Origin: Rhodocaloribacter sp964552015
Lineage (GTDB): Bacteria; Bacteroidota; Rhodothermia; Rhodothermales; ISCAR-4553
Direction of reading: 5' to 3'
DNA length: 64,000 nucleotides
Assembly: GCA_964552015.1 (NCBI GenBank)
Contig: CAZKFR010000003.1
Location: forward strand, 52,891 to 116,890
Part shown: positions 1 to 9,330 of the stretch, piece by piece
Layout: each line of letters begins with the position of its first letter
Position numbering within the stretch: the first letter of the stretch is position 1
Program-made: the position numbers and the translations under genes
Notes under the pieces: generated by a model
Seen by the model: the letters and a program-made list of their open reading frames with translations, nothing else
The model's database searches: none
What the model was told of the DNA's origin: nothing

Positions 1-67
1 TAGTTTAGGCTAAACATAATCTTTTCTTACTTGCGAAAAGGCGGGGGCGGCCCTGCGGGGCTGGGGC

Positions 68-102
68 AAAAGCAAACGGGCGGACCGTTGCCGATCCGCC
101 CG
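68..102 (-). terminator. Rho-independent terminator of the PD40 lipoprotein gene
   Basis: A perfect 8-bp stem (77-84 with 95-102, CGGGCGGA/TCCGCCCG, 10-nt loop) lies just past the stop codon of the minus-strand gene ending at 128. Read on the minus strand it is followed by TTTGCTTTTG. The position and partial T tract fit an intrinsic terminator. The outermost 67 bases of the window show nothing else. Confidence 0.65.
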
Positions 103-127
103 CCTGGCCGGGGTACGAGCCGGCATC

Positions 128-1276
128 TCACCGGGTCGGAGTGAACTGGAGATCGACCGGCTCGGGGTTCTCGATCCAGTCCGCCACGAAGATGTTGGTA
201 TCACGCGATGGCGAGCGGTCGGCGTTCCGGTTGGAGGCGAAGACGAGTTTCTTTCCGTCGAAGGAGAACATGGGGAAGGCGTCGAACGTGCCGGAGTGGG
301 TAATCTGTTCGAGGCCGGTGCCGTCGAGGTTGATCATGAACAGATCGAAGAGGCGGCCGCCCTGCTCGACGGTGTGGTGGTTGGAGGTGAAGATGATTTT
401 CTCGCCGGAGGGGTGGAAGAAGGGGGCCCAGTTGGCGCCCGGCAGGTCGGTGATCTGGCGCGCGTTGCTGCCGTCGATATCGGCCACGAACAGGTTCAGG
501 GCTTTCGGTTCGACGAGGCCTTTCTGGAGGAGATCACGGTAGACGTTGGCGTCCTCGCCCGTGGGCCGGCTGGCCCGCCAGACGATCTTCTTCGAGTCGG
601 GCGAGAAGAACGCGCCGCCGTCGTAGCCGAGGTCGTGCGTGAGCTGGAGGAGTTCGCCCGTGGCGAGTTCGTAGCGCCAGAGTTCGAGGTCGCCGGAGCG
701 GGTGGAGGTGAACACGATGTACTTGCCGTCGGGGGAGACGGTGGCCTCGGCGTCGTAGCCCGGCCCGCCGATCAGCAACTCGGTGCCGGTGCCGTCTGCG
801 TTCGTGACGTAGATGTCGTATTCGGGGTAGATGGGCCACACGTACCGTCCCTGCTCAAACATGACGGGAGGGGGGCAGGCCGGGTTGGCGGCATGGGTGG
901 AGGCGTAGAGGATGCGCCCGTCGGGGAGGAAGTAGGCGCAGGTGGTGCGGCCCTTTCCTGTGGAGACCATGCGGTAGGGTTGGCCGTCCTCGAGCGGACT
1001 CCCGTCGGCGTTCATCACGAAGATCTGGTCGCAGCCCTGGTCATTGATGGCGCTCCAGTCGCTCTGGAAGACGAGCTGCCGGTCGTCGAAGCGCCAGTAG
1101 GCCTCGGCGTTATTCCCGCCGAAGGTGAGCTGGCGGATGTTCCGGAGGTGGACCTCGCCGGCAAAGCGGAGGGAGTCGGTGGAGGGGTCGTAGGGAAGCG
1201 CGGCCTCGTGGGAGGAGGCCTGGCAGCCGGCGAGTAAAATCAAAATTGCGATGAAAGCGAATCCGGTACGGGGCAT
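128..1276 (-). CDS. PD40/TolB-like beta-propeller lipoprotein
   Basis: A 382-residue predicted lipoprotein. A hydrophobic signal segment (residues 6-16) ends in the lipobox LLAGC, with lipidated Cys18. The rest carries about six PD40-type motifs of the SPDGKYIVFTSTR kind (around residues 59-74, 112-125, 177-196, 222-236, 283-298 and 332-350), typical of a six-bladed WD40-like propeller as in TolB. TolB binds Pal and outer-membrane proteins; related PD40 lipoproteins often sense or bind ligands at the envelope. No tol-pal genes are nearby, so a Tol role is not supported. It is divergent from the thioredoxin gene, with 115 nt between them. The exact function is unknown. Confidence 0.85.
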   Translation of the reverse strand: MPRTGFAFIAILILLAGCQASSHEAALPYDPSTDSLRFAGEVHLRNIRQLTFGGNNAEAYWRFDDRQLVFQSDWSAINDQGCDQIFVMNADGSPLEDGQPYRMVSTGKGRTTCAYFLPDGRILYASTHAANPACPPPVMFEQGRYVWPIYPEYDIYVTNADGTGTELLIGGPGYDAEATVSPDGKYIVFTSTRSGDLELWRYELATGELLQLTHDLGYDGGAFFSPDSKKIVWRASRPTGEDANVYRDLLQKGLVEPKALNLFVADIDGSNARQITDLPGANWAPFFHPSGEKIIFTSNHHTVEQGGRLFDLFMINLDGTGLEQITHSGTFDAFPMFSFDGKKLVFASNRNADRSPSRDTNIFVADWIENPEPVDLQFTPTR

Positions 1277-1391
1277 CGAGGTAAGCAGGAAAACCGTGGC
1301 AAAAAAAGAAGCCTTCGATAGGCGACCGCACAGGCGGAGGTATCCAAGGCTGTGTAAACGTTGGCAAAGTTAGGCAATCGGAGGGAGGAAA

Positions 1392-2207
1392 ATGGCGGTT
1401 TCGGTTCTAAACTTTGAAGAAGACGTTCTCCGTGCGAGCCATGAGAAGCCGGTCCTCGTGGATTTCTGGGCGCCGTGGTGCGGGCCCTGCCGGGTGCTGG
1501 GCCCGGTGCTCGAGCGGCTGGCGGCCGAGCAGGCCGACCGCTGGACGCTGGTGAAGGTCAACACGGACGAATACCCCGAGCTGTCGATGCGTTACGGCAT
1601 CCGGGGCATTCCGGCGGTCAAGCTGTTCGTCGACGGTCAGGTGGTCGATGAGTTCGTGGGGGCGTTGCCCGAGATGGCCATCCGCCAGTGGCTCGATAAG
1701 GCCCTTCCGAGTGAGAACAAGCGACACCTGGAGGAGGCCGAGGTGGCGATGGAGGAGGGGGATACGGAGCGGGCCGAGGCGCTGCTGCGGCAGGTGCTTG
1801 CTGCGGAGCCGACGAACCCGAAGGCCCGTGCGCTGCTGGCTCGTCTCGTCGTCTTCGAAGATCCGGAGGAGGCCGCCCGCCTGGCCGAGGGGGCCGCGAC
1901 CGCCGAACCGCGCTACGTATACCTCGCCGAGGCCGTCAAGACGGTGGCCGACGTGCTGCGCCGCCAGCAGGCACCGGAGTCCCTCCCGGAAGGCCCGGCC
2001 CGCGAGACGTTCCGCGCGGCGCTCGACGCACTGGCCCGCCGGGACTTCGACGAGGCCCTCGCTCGCTTCATCGACGTCATCCGCACGGACCGGTACTACG
2101 AGGACGATGCCGCCCGCAAGGCCTGCGTCGCCCTGTTCAACCTCCTGGGCGAGGACCACGAGATCACCCGCCGGCACCGCCGCACGTTCGACATGTCCCT
2201 GTACTGA
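1392..2207 (+). CDS. cnoX: Thioredoxin-TPR protein (CnoX/YbbN family)
   Basis: A 271-residue cytoplasmic protein. Residues 1-105 form a thioredoxin fold with redox-active WCGPC (Cys30, Cys33) and the cis-Pro loop at Pro74 (GIRGIP). Residues 113-271 are a helical TPR-like region (EEGDTERAEALLRQVLAAEP and repeats). This architecture is that of CnoX/YbbN, a holdase that protects client proteins from oxidation and hands them to GroEL or DnaK. Unlike E. coli YbbN, this protein keeps both active-site cysteines, so it may also reduce disulfides. A strong Shine-Dalgarno sequence (GGAGGGAGG) lies just before the ATG. The regulator gene follows after 29 nt and is probably co-transcribed. Confidence 0.88.
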   Translation: MAVSVLNFEEDVLRASHEKPVLVDFWAPWCGPCRVLGPVLERLAAEQADRWTLVKVNTDEYPELSMRYGIRGIPAVKLFVDGQVVDEFVGALPEMAIRQWLDKALPSENKRHLEEAEVAMEEGDTERAEALLRQVLAAEPTNPKARALLARLVVFEDPEEAARLAEGAATAEPRYVYLAEAVKTVADVLRRQQAPESLPEGPARETFRAALDALARRDFDEALARFIDVIRTDRYYEDDAARKACVALFNLLGEDHEITRRHRRTFDMSLY

Positions 2208-2236
2208 TCGGCCCTGACCGACCGGGAGCCCGCTCC

Positions 2237-2803
2237 ATGCGCCTGCGCGTTTTCGTGATCGACGCCGACGAAGCCTACGTCCGCAGGCTTCAGGGGTACC
2301 TGGCCCTCGGCGGCGAGGTGGAAGTCCGGCATTTCCGGCGCGGCGAGGAGGTCGTGGCACGTCTGGATGAGACGGTCGACCTGGTGCTCTGCGGACTGGA
2401 CCTCGCCGGGGCGGACGGGCTGGAGATCCTCCGGCGGATCCGGGCGCGCCGGCCGGGGCTTCCCGTCGTGATGACGCTCCCGCGCTCGAGCGTGAGCCGG
2501 GCGCACGAGGCCATGCGCCGCGGCGCGACCGACTTCGTCACGCGGGGCCTCGACGACGCCGTCCGCCTTCAGGTGGTTATGGACCGGCTCCTCGACCGGA
2601 AACGCTCCTCGAAGCATCCCGTCGACCGCCTGCGCCGGGTCGAGGAAGCGGAGATCCTGCCGCTCGAAGAGATCAAGATGATGGCGGTGGCACACGCCCA
2701 CGCCCTCTGTGGCGGCAACGTCAACCGGACAGCTGCCCGGCTCGGTATCACCCGCGCGACCGTTTACCGCCTGCTCCGAAAGAAGGACGAACGCGACGCA
2801 TGA
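2237..2803 (+). CDS. Atypical response regulator: receiver-like domain plus Fis-type HTH
   Basis: A 188-residue protein. Residues 3-115 look like a CheY-type receiver; residues 140-184 are a Fis/NtrC-type helix-turn-helix (GGNVNRTAARLGITRATVYRLL). The layout resembles RegA/PrrA-like regulators, with no AAA+ domain. The receiver lacks key residues: the expected phospho-acceptor Asp is Gly53 (in DLVLCGLDLAGADG), the second Asp of the acidic pair is Ala10, and the switch Lys is Arg103; Thr80 is kept. Phosphorylation by a histidine kinase therefore looks unlikely unless Asp55 substitutes. No kinase gene is adjacent. It lies 29 nt after the thioredoxin gene and converges with yjbQ, with 6 nt between the stop codons. 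Confidence 0.82.
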   Translation: MRLRVFVIDADEAYVRRLQGYLALGGEVEVRHFRRGEEVVARLDETVDLVLCGLDLAGADGLEILRRIRARRPGLPVVMTLPRSSVSRAHEAMRRGATDFVTRGLDDAVRLQVVMDRLLDRKRSSKHPVDRLRRVEEAEILPLEEIKMMAVAHAHALCGGNVNRTAARLGITRATVYRLLRKKDERDA

Positions 2804-2809
2804 GGGCCG

Positions 2810-3250
2810 TCAGCCGGCCCCCTCGCCCAGGAGGGTCACGACGAGGCGTCGCGGCCCGCCGTGGTCGCGGTGTTCGCACAGGTACAGCCCCTGCCAGGTC
2901 CCGAGTCGAAGCCGTCCGTCGGCGATGGGGAGCGTGAGGGACGGGCCGATGAGCACCGCCTTGATGTGGGCCGGCATGTCGTCCGGCCCCTCGACGGTGT
3001 GGCGGAAGTACGGGGCGTTCTCGGGTACGGCGCGGTTGAAGAAGGCTTCCAGGTCGTGCCGCACGTCCGGATCTGCGTTCTCGTTGAGGGCCAGCGAGGC
3101 CGACGTATGCAGGATGAACACGTGCGCGAGCCCGGTCTGGAGCTGGCGCAACTCGGGGAGCTGGCGCACGACCTCTTCGGTGATGAGGTGAAAGCCGCGA
3201 GGGCGTGGCACGAGGGTGAGGGTACGCTGGAACCAGAGCATCGTGAGCAT
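2810..3250 (-). CDS. yjbQ: YjbQ family protein (UPF0047, secondary thiamine-phosphate synthase-like)
   Basis: A 146-residue protein covering the whole YjbQ/COG0432 family. Signature blocks are HTSASLALNENADPDV, HTVEGPDDMPAHIKA and LGTWQGLYLCEHRDHGG, the last holding conserved His and Glu residues that can bind metal. Family members can form thiamine phosphate in vitro, but their physiological role is uncertain. The frame stays open upstream to 3514, but that extension is not family-like, so the start was set at the MLTMLWFQ methionine (3248-3250); 3241 is a close alternative. It converges with the response-regulator gene. Confidence 0.85.
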   Translation of the reverse strand: MLTMLWFQRTLTLVPRPRGFHLITEEVVRQLPELRQLQTGLAHVFILHTSASLALNENADPDVRHDLEAFFNRAVPENAPYFRHTVEGPDDMPAHIKAVLIGPSLTLPIADGRLRLGTWQGLYLCEHRDHGGPRRLVVTLLGEGAG

Positions 3251-3579
3251 GTCATGAATCGGGAGGGAGCGGTAACCTACGAAACCGTCCCGAAAGATAA
3301 TCCCGGAGCGCGGCTGAGCAGGCGACAGGTCATCGTTGATCAATCGGATGGACAATGCGGCATGCAGGAAGGCTCCGGCGGACGCTCCCGGGAAGATGGC
3401 ACGGGCTTTGGGATGAGGTCCGGTCGTCGTCAAAAGCGATCGGCCCGGCCGCCTCCCTGTGTTTTGGTGGGAACGTAGTCGGGGGGGCGGCCACGAAGAG
3501 ACCTCCCTGAACATAGATTTGCCCGTTCATCCGGTACGCGCATCGGGATAGGTGCCGGGGTTGGCCGGATGCGGGCAGG

Positions 3580-3634
3580 AAGCAGGCCGCCTGCCGGAGA
3601 GCACCTTGCTGTCGTTCCGGTGGGCGGCCTGCTT
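3580..3634. repeat. 12-bp perfect inverted repeat upstream of glgX
   Basis: AAGCAGGCCGCC (3580-3591) and its exact complement GGCGGCCTGCTT (3623-3634) flank a 31-nt loop, which itself holds a short CCGGA/TCCGG stem. It sits about 150 nt upstream of glgX and 40 nt before the predicted promoter. There is no clear T tract on either side. It could be an upstream terminator, an operator or a small-RNA hairpin. Confidence 0.5.
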
Positions 3635-3673
3635 GTTTGGGGATGGGACATCTTCCCCACCTCCTGGGTTCGA

Positions 3674-3702
3674 TTGCAGGGCTCCCGGGGCTTGGGTATA
3701 TT
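3674..3702 (+). promoter_or_regulatory. Predicted glgX promoter
   Basis: TTGCAG (3674-3679) and TATATT (3697-3702) are separated by 17 bp, a sigma70-like arrangement reading toward glgX 77 nt downstream. The same block, including the 10-mer ATTGCAGGGC, recurs before the DAHP synthase gene (13816-13845). That similarity supports a real promoter class rather than chance. Confidence 0.5.
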
Positions 3703-3778
3703 CGCCCGGCCTGCATGGCGCCGGCGGAGTCGCAGGTGGTACCCGGGACCGAGAGCGCTGCACGAGAGGAAACGAAGC

Positions 3779-5905
<2,127 letters not shown>

Positions 5906-5920
5906 GGAGGGAGGCGCCGG

Positions 5921-7153
5921 TCAGGTCAGCACCTGGCAGGTGAGGTGGCGCTCGGCCAGGGCCTGCCGGATGGCGTCGATGTGCTCCCGGCCGGGCGTGC
6001 GGAAGGTGATGGTGATGCGGACGTGCCCGATGGGGACGGCCGTGGTGAAGCGGTCGTGCTCGACCGACTCGATGTTGGCCTGCAGGCCGGCCAGGATGTC
6101 GAGCAGGAGCTGGAGGCTGCCGGGCTTGTCGGGCATGTCCACGGCGATGCGGGCACGGAGGCCCGTATGCAGGAGGCCCCGCTCGATGATCTGCGTCAGC
6201 AGGCCCAGGTCCACGTTGCCGCCGCTGAGGATGACAGCGACGCGCCGACCGGGATAGGCCACGGTGCCGGCAAGGAGGGCCGCCAGCCCGACGGCGCCGG
6301 CCGGCTCGACGAGCAGCTTGGCCCGTTGCAGGAGCAGGTAGAGGGCATAGGCCGTGTCGCTGTCGGGCACGGTCACCACCTCGTCCACATAGGCCCGTGC
6401 CAGCGCGAACGTCAGCCGGCCGGGCGTCTTGACGGCGATCCCGTCGGCGATCGTCGCGAGGCTGGTGGCCGGGACGAGGTGGCCGGCCTCGAGGGAGCGC
6501 TTCAGGGCGGGTGCCCCTTCGGCTTCCACCCCTACGATCCGTACGGAGGGGCGGAGGTGCTTCAGGGCCACGGCCACGCCGCCGATGAGCCCGCCGCCGC
6601 CCACGGGACAGAGCACCACGTCCACGTCCGGCAGGTCGTCGTAGAGTTCGAGGCCGAGGGTGCCCTGCCCGGCGATGATGGCTTCGTCGTCGAAGGCGGG
6701 GATGTACGTCTTGCCGTGTTCCTCGCAGAAGGCGCGGGCCGCCTCGTACGCCTCGTCGTAGATACGGCCCACCAGGCGCACCTCCGCACCGTAGGCCCGT
6801 GTCGCCTGGATCTTGGCCGGCGGCGCGAAGACCGGCATGAAGACGGTGCTGGCGATGCCGTGAGCGGCCGCCGAGAAGGCCACCCCCTGCGCGTGGTTGC
6901 CCGCCGAGGCACAGACGACACCGCGGGCCTTCTCTCCGGGCGCGAGCCGGCTGATCCGGTGGTAGGCGCCGCGCAGCTTGAAGGAGCCCGTGCGCTGGAG
7001 GTTTTCCAGCTTGAGGAACACGTCGCAGCCCGCCATCTCCGAGAACGTCTTCGAGCGGATCAGCGGCGTGTGCCGGGCGACGGCCCGCACCGTCTCCCGG
7101 GCCGCCACGAGGTCCTCGAAGACCGGGCGCAGGGACGGAGGGACGTCAGGCAT
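5921..7153 (-). CDS. ilvA: Threonine ammonia-lyase (threonine deaminase) with ACT domain
   Basis: A 410-residue PLP enzyme converting threonine to 2-oxobutanoate and ammonia, the first committed step to isoleucine. The fold-type II core carries the PLP lysine in GSFKLRGA (Lys59), the ASAGNHAQG phosphate loop and the glycine loop PVGGGGLIGG. A single ACT-like domain (about 333-410) ends the protein, as in short threonine deaminases, where it usually mediates feedback control. A catabolic or serine-specific role cannot be excluded from sequence. Its start overlaps the folD stop by 8 nt, so the two are co-transcribed and probably translationally coupled. Confidence 0.88.
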   Translation of the reverse strand: MPDVPPSLRPVFEDLVAARETVRAVARHTPLIRSKTFSEMAGCDVFLKLENLQRTGSFKLRGAYHRISRLAPGEKARGVVCASAGNHAQGVAFSAAAHGIASTVFMPVFAPPAKIQATRAYGAEVRLVGRIYDEAYEAARAFCEEHGKTYIPAFDDEAIIAGQGTLGLELYDDLPDVDVVLCPVGGGGLIGGVAVALKHLRPSVRIVGVEAEGAPALKRSLEAGHLVPATSLATIADGIAVKTPGRLTFALARAYVDEVVTVPDSDTAYALYLLLQRAKLLVEPAGAVGLAALLAGTVAYPGRRVAVILSGGNVDLGLLTQIIERGLLHTGLRARIAVDMPDKPGSLQLLLDILAGLQANIESVEHDRFTTAVPIGHVRITITFRTPGREHIDAIRQALAERHLTCQVLT

Positions 7154-8021
7154 CGGAGCGGCGGGCAGCAGCCAGCGTGTTCTTCAGCAGCATGGCGATG
7201 GTCATCGGGCCGACGCCGCCCGGCACCGGCGTGATCCATCCGGCTTTCTCCTGCACCGCCTCGAAGTCGACGTCGCCCACGAGCCGGTAGCCGCGCGGGC
7301 GTGTGGCGTCCTCCACCCGGTTGATGCCCACGTCGATGACGACGGCACCGGGCTTGACCATCTCGGCCGTGACGAAATGCGCCCGCCCGATGGCGGCGAT
7401 CAGGAGATCGGCCTCCCGCGTCAGCGCTGGCAGGTCCTGCGTCCGGCTGTGGCAGACCGTGACGGTGGCATCGACGCCCTTCTGGAGGAGCAGGTTGGCC
7501 ATCGGCTTGCCCACGATGTTCGAGCGGCCCAGCACCACGGCCCGCCGCCCCCGCGTCGCGATGCCGTGCCGGCGGATCATCTCCATGATCCCGGCCGGCG
7601 TGCAGGGCAGAAAGCGCGGCTCCCCGATGACGAGCTGCCCGACATTGACCGGGTGGAAGCAGTCCACGTCCTTTTCCGGCGCGACGGCCAGGATCACCTT
7701 CTGCTCGTCGATGTGGTCGGGCAGAGGGAGCTGGACCAGGATGCCGTCGACGCCGTCGTCGCGGTTCAGCTCGTCGATGACACGCAGCAGCTCGGCCTCC
7801 GGGATGGAGGCGTCGAAGTGCAGGGTCTGGGCGTCGATGCCGGCCTCGAGCGCGGCTTTCTGCTTGCCGCGCACGTACGAGGCCGAGGCCGGGTTGTCGC
7901 CCACGAGGACGACGCGCAGGCAGGGGGGGCGGTGGCCGGCGGCCGTCCAGGCCTCCACGTCGGCGCGGACCTCCGCCCGCACCTCGGCCGCCAGCGCCTT
8001 GCCATCGATCAACTGTGCCAC
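7146..8021 (-). CDS. folD: Bifunctional methylenetetrahydrofolate dehydrogenase/cyclohydrolase
   Basis: A 291-residue FolD of full length. It interconverts 5,10-methylene-THF, methenyl-THF and 10-formyl-THF, supplying one-carbon units for purines, including the PurH step encoded at 52-54 kb. Visible motifs are SYVRGKQKA (catalytic Lys), the dinucleotide site VLGRSNIVGKPMANLL and the C-terminal signature TPVPGGVGPMT. It is the first gene of an operon with ilvA, which begins inside its last codons. Confidence 0.95.
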   Translation of the reverse strand: MAQLIDGKALAAEVRAEVRADVEAWTAAGHRPPCLRVVLVGDNPASASYVRGKQKAALEAGIDAQTLHFDASIPEAELLRVIDELNRDDGVDGILVQLPLPDHIDEQKVILAVAPEKDVDCFHPVNVGQLVIGEPRFLPCTPAGIMEMIRRHGIATRGRRAVVLGRSNIVGKPMANLLLQKGVDATVTVCHSRTQDLPALTREADLLIAAIGRAHFVTAEMVKPGAVVIDVGINRVEDATRPRGYRLVGDVDFEAVQEKAGWITPVPGGVGPMTIAMLLKNTLAAARRSDA

Positions 8022-8112
8022 GGTACCTGGAGATGGGTGGTTGGAACGGAGCCAATGTAAGTATGCCCCCGCGAATTGTTTTTCAAGCGGACGCGAAATA
8101 CGCGGGCGCCGG

Positions 8113-8141
8113 ATAAAAAAAGCCCCGCCGTGTCGGGCGGG
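8113..8141 (-). terminator. Rho-independent terminator of the four-helix-bundle gene
   Basis: An 8-bp perfect stem, GCCCCGCC/GGCGGGGC (8120-8127 with 8134-8141, 6-nt loop), is followed on the minus strand by seven T (8113-8119). It lies 15 nt past the stop codon of the gene ending at 8157, a textbook intrinsic terminator. Confidence 0.85.
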
Positions 8142-8156
8142 GCCTCGGGTGGGGAA

Positions 8157-8549
8157 TCAGGCAGGCTTTGCGCGCATCCTCAGACGACCGATGAGGCGCT
8201 CGACCGTATCCCGGCATTGCATCAGCCGCCGGTGTTCTTCGGTGGAGAGGTGGTCGCAGGCATACGCCACCTGGAGCCAGAGGCCGAGCTGCTGTGTCGC
8301 CTGCCGGGCCACCTGCAAGGATTGCTGGTACTGGATCGGATCATGCCGGCACAACCAGGCCTGTTCGATGTACGTGGGGATGGCCGTCGCACAGGCCCGT
8401 AACTGACCCGACAGCGTGACGTTCGGGATGCGCGGGGCGCGACGGGTGATCCAGAAGATGGTGGAGGCAAGATGCCGGGCGCGCCGGTAGGCACGAAGGT
8501 TTAACAGGCTCGTTCGACGGGTAGCGAAAAAGCACATGAGGGAAGGCAT
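8157..8549 (-). CDS. Four-helix-bundle protein (S23/IVP-like, TIGR02436 type)
   Basis: A 130-residue protein with the family pattern: LRAYRRARHLASTIFWITRRAP (first helix), LSGQLRACATAIPTYIEQAW, an LQVARQATQQLGLWLQVAY block and a C-terminal helix. The family was first seen as ORFs in 23S rRNA intervening sequences but is common as free-standing chromosomal genes; bundles assemble as pentamers and the role is unknown. The first 20 residues are not family-like, so the true start may be a few codons further in. It is a single gene with its own terminator. Confidence 0.75.
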   Translation of the reverse strand: MPSLMCFFATRRTSLLNLRAYRRARHLASTIFWITRRAPRIPNVTLSGQLRACATAIPTYIEQAWLCRHDPIQYQQSLQVARQATQQLGLWLQVAYACDHLSTEEHRRLMQCRDTVERLIGRLRMRAKPA

Positions 8550-8769
8550 GCAAGGAACCGGGGGACGACAGCATCAAAACACGGCAGGTTCGAAGATGTA
8601 ACCCCGGCCCCGTGGTTCTCCGGGCAGGGCCGGGCACGTCGGCCTGCTCCGGGGGCGAGGCCCCGCCTGCGAACAGGGCGTCCGCTGAGGCGTTGCAGAG
8701 GCGTCAAGCGCCGGTAGGGAAAACCCGCTTCCGGCCCTGCCTTCAAGAGTCCGTTTTCATCGTGTGTCC

Positions 8770-9330
8770 ATGCGTGTTCTCCTTGTCGGGTTGCCGTTCC
8801 TGCTGGGGCTCGTTGTCGGGCAGTGCGGGGCGCAGGAGGGAGCACCCGAGGTGGCCGAGGTCGTCCGGGAGGACGTACCGGACCATGAGAGCTGGGGTAC
8901 GCACTTCTACGTGAGTCAGGATGGCCGTCCGCGGATGGTCATCACGGCGGACTACATGGCCGAGTATGAGCGGGAGGACAGCACCTACATGTTGCTGACC
9001 GGTATGGATTCGAGCCGGGTCACGCTACGCCTGTTCGATGACGAAGGCCAGCCTTCGGCCACACTCACGGCGCAACGCATCTACTATTACGAGGACGAAA
9101 AACGCCTCGACGCACAGGGAGACGTTGTGGTGCAAACCCCGGGCGGACGGCGCCTGGAGACGGAGGACCTGCGCTGGGACGAGCAGGCGCGCACCGTGAC
9201 CACGCCGGGGTTCGTGCGGATCACGACCGAACAGGAGGTGGTACAGGGGTACGCCCTGGAGGCCGATGAGGACCTGGCCACGTACCGGCTGCGCCGCGTA
9301 ACGGGTAGGCGGAGGGTAGAGGAGGAATGA
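8770..9330 (+). CDS. lptC: LPS export protein LptC
   Basis: A 186-residue LptC-like protein with one N-terminal membrane anchor (residues 3-17) and a periplasmic beta-jellyroll. The blocks TLTAQRIYYYEDEKRLDAQGDVVV and ETEDLRWDEQARTVTT are the usual LptC repeats. LptC passes LPS from the inner-membrane LptBFG complex to the periplasmic bridge. The ATG at 8770 was preferred over an in-frame GTG two codons earlier. Its last 4 nt overlap the start of the OstA-like gene (ATGA), indicating translational coupling. Confidence 0.85.
   Translation: MRVLLVGLPFLLGLVVGQCGAQEGAPEVAEVVREDVPDHESWGTHFYVSQDGRPRMVITADYMAEYEREDSTYMLLTGMDSSRVTLRLFDDEGQPSATLTAQRIYYYEDEKRLDAQGDVVVQTPGGRRLETEDLRWDEQARTVTTPGFVRITTEQEVVQGYALEADEDLATYRLRRVTGRRRVEEE

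Larger units (their letters stand above)
3251..3778. other. Intergenic region between divergent yjbQ and glgX
   Basis: About 530 bases without a convincing gene. It holds a long inverted repeat (3580-3634) and a sigma70-like promoter reading toward glgX (3674-3702), both listed separately. The glgX frame stays open upstream to 3569, but that part is not like the family. Nothing else could be recognised. Confidence 0.6.

Noticed and set aside
3251..3514. N-terminal extension of yjbQ
   Set aside because: The frame is open, but the added residues are Arg/Pro-rich and lie outside the family; the conserved protein begins near 3250.
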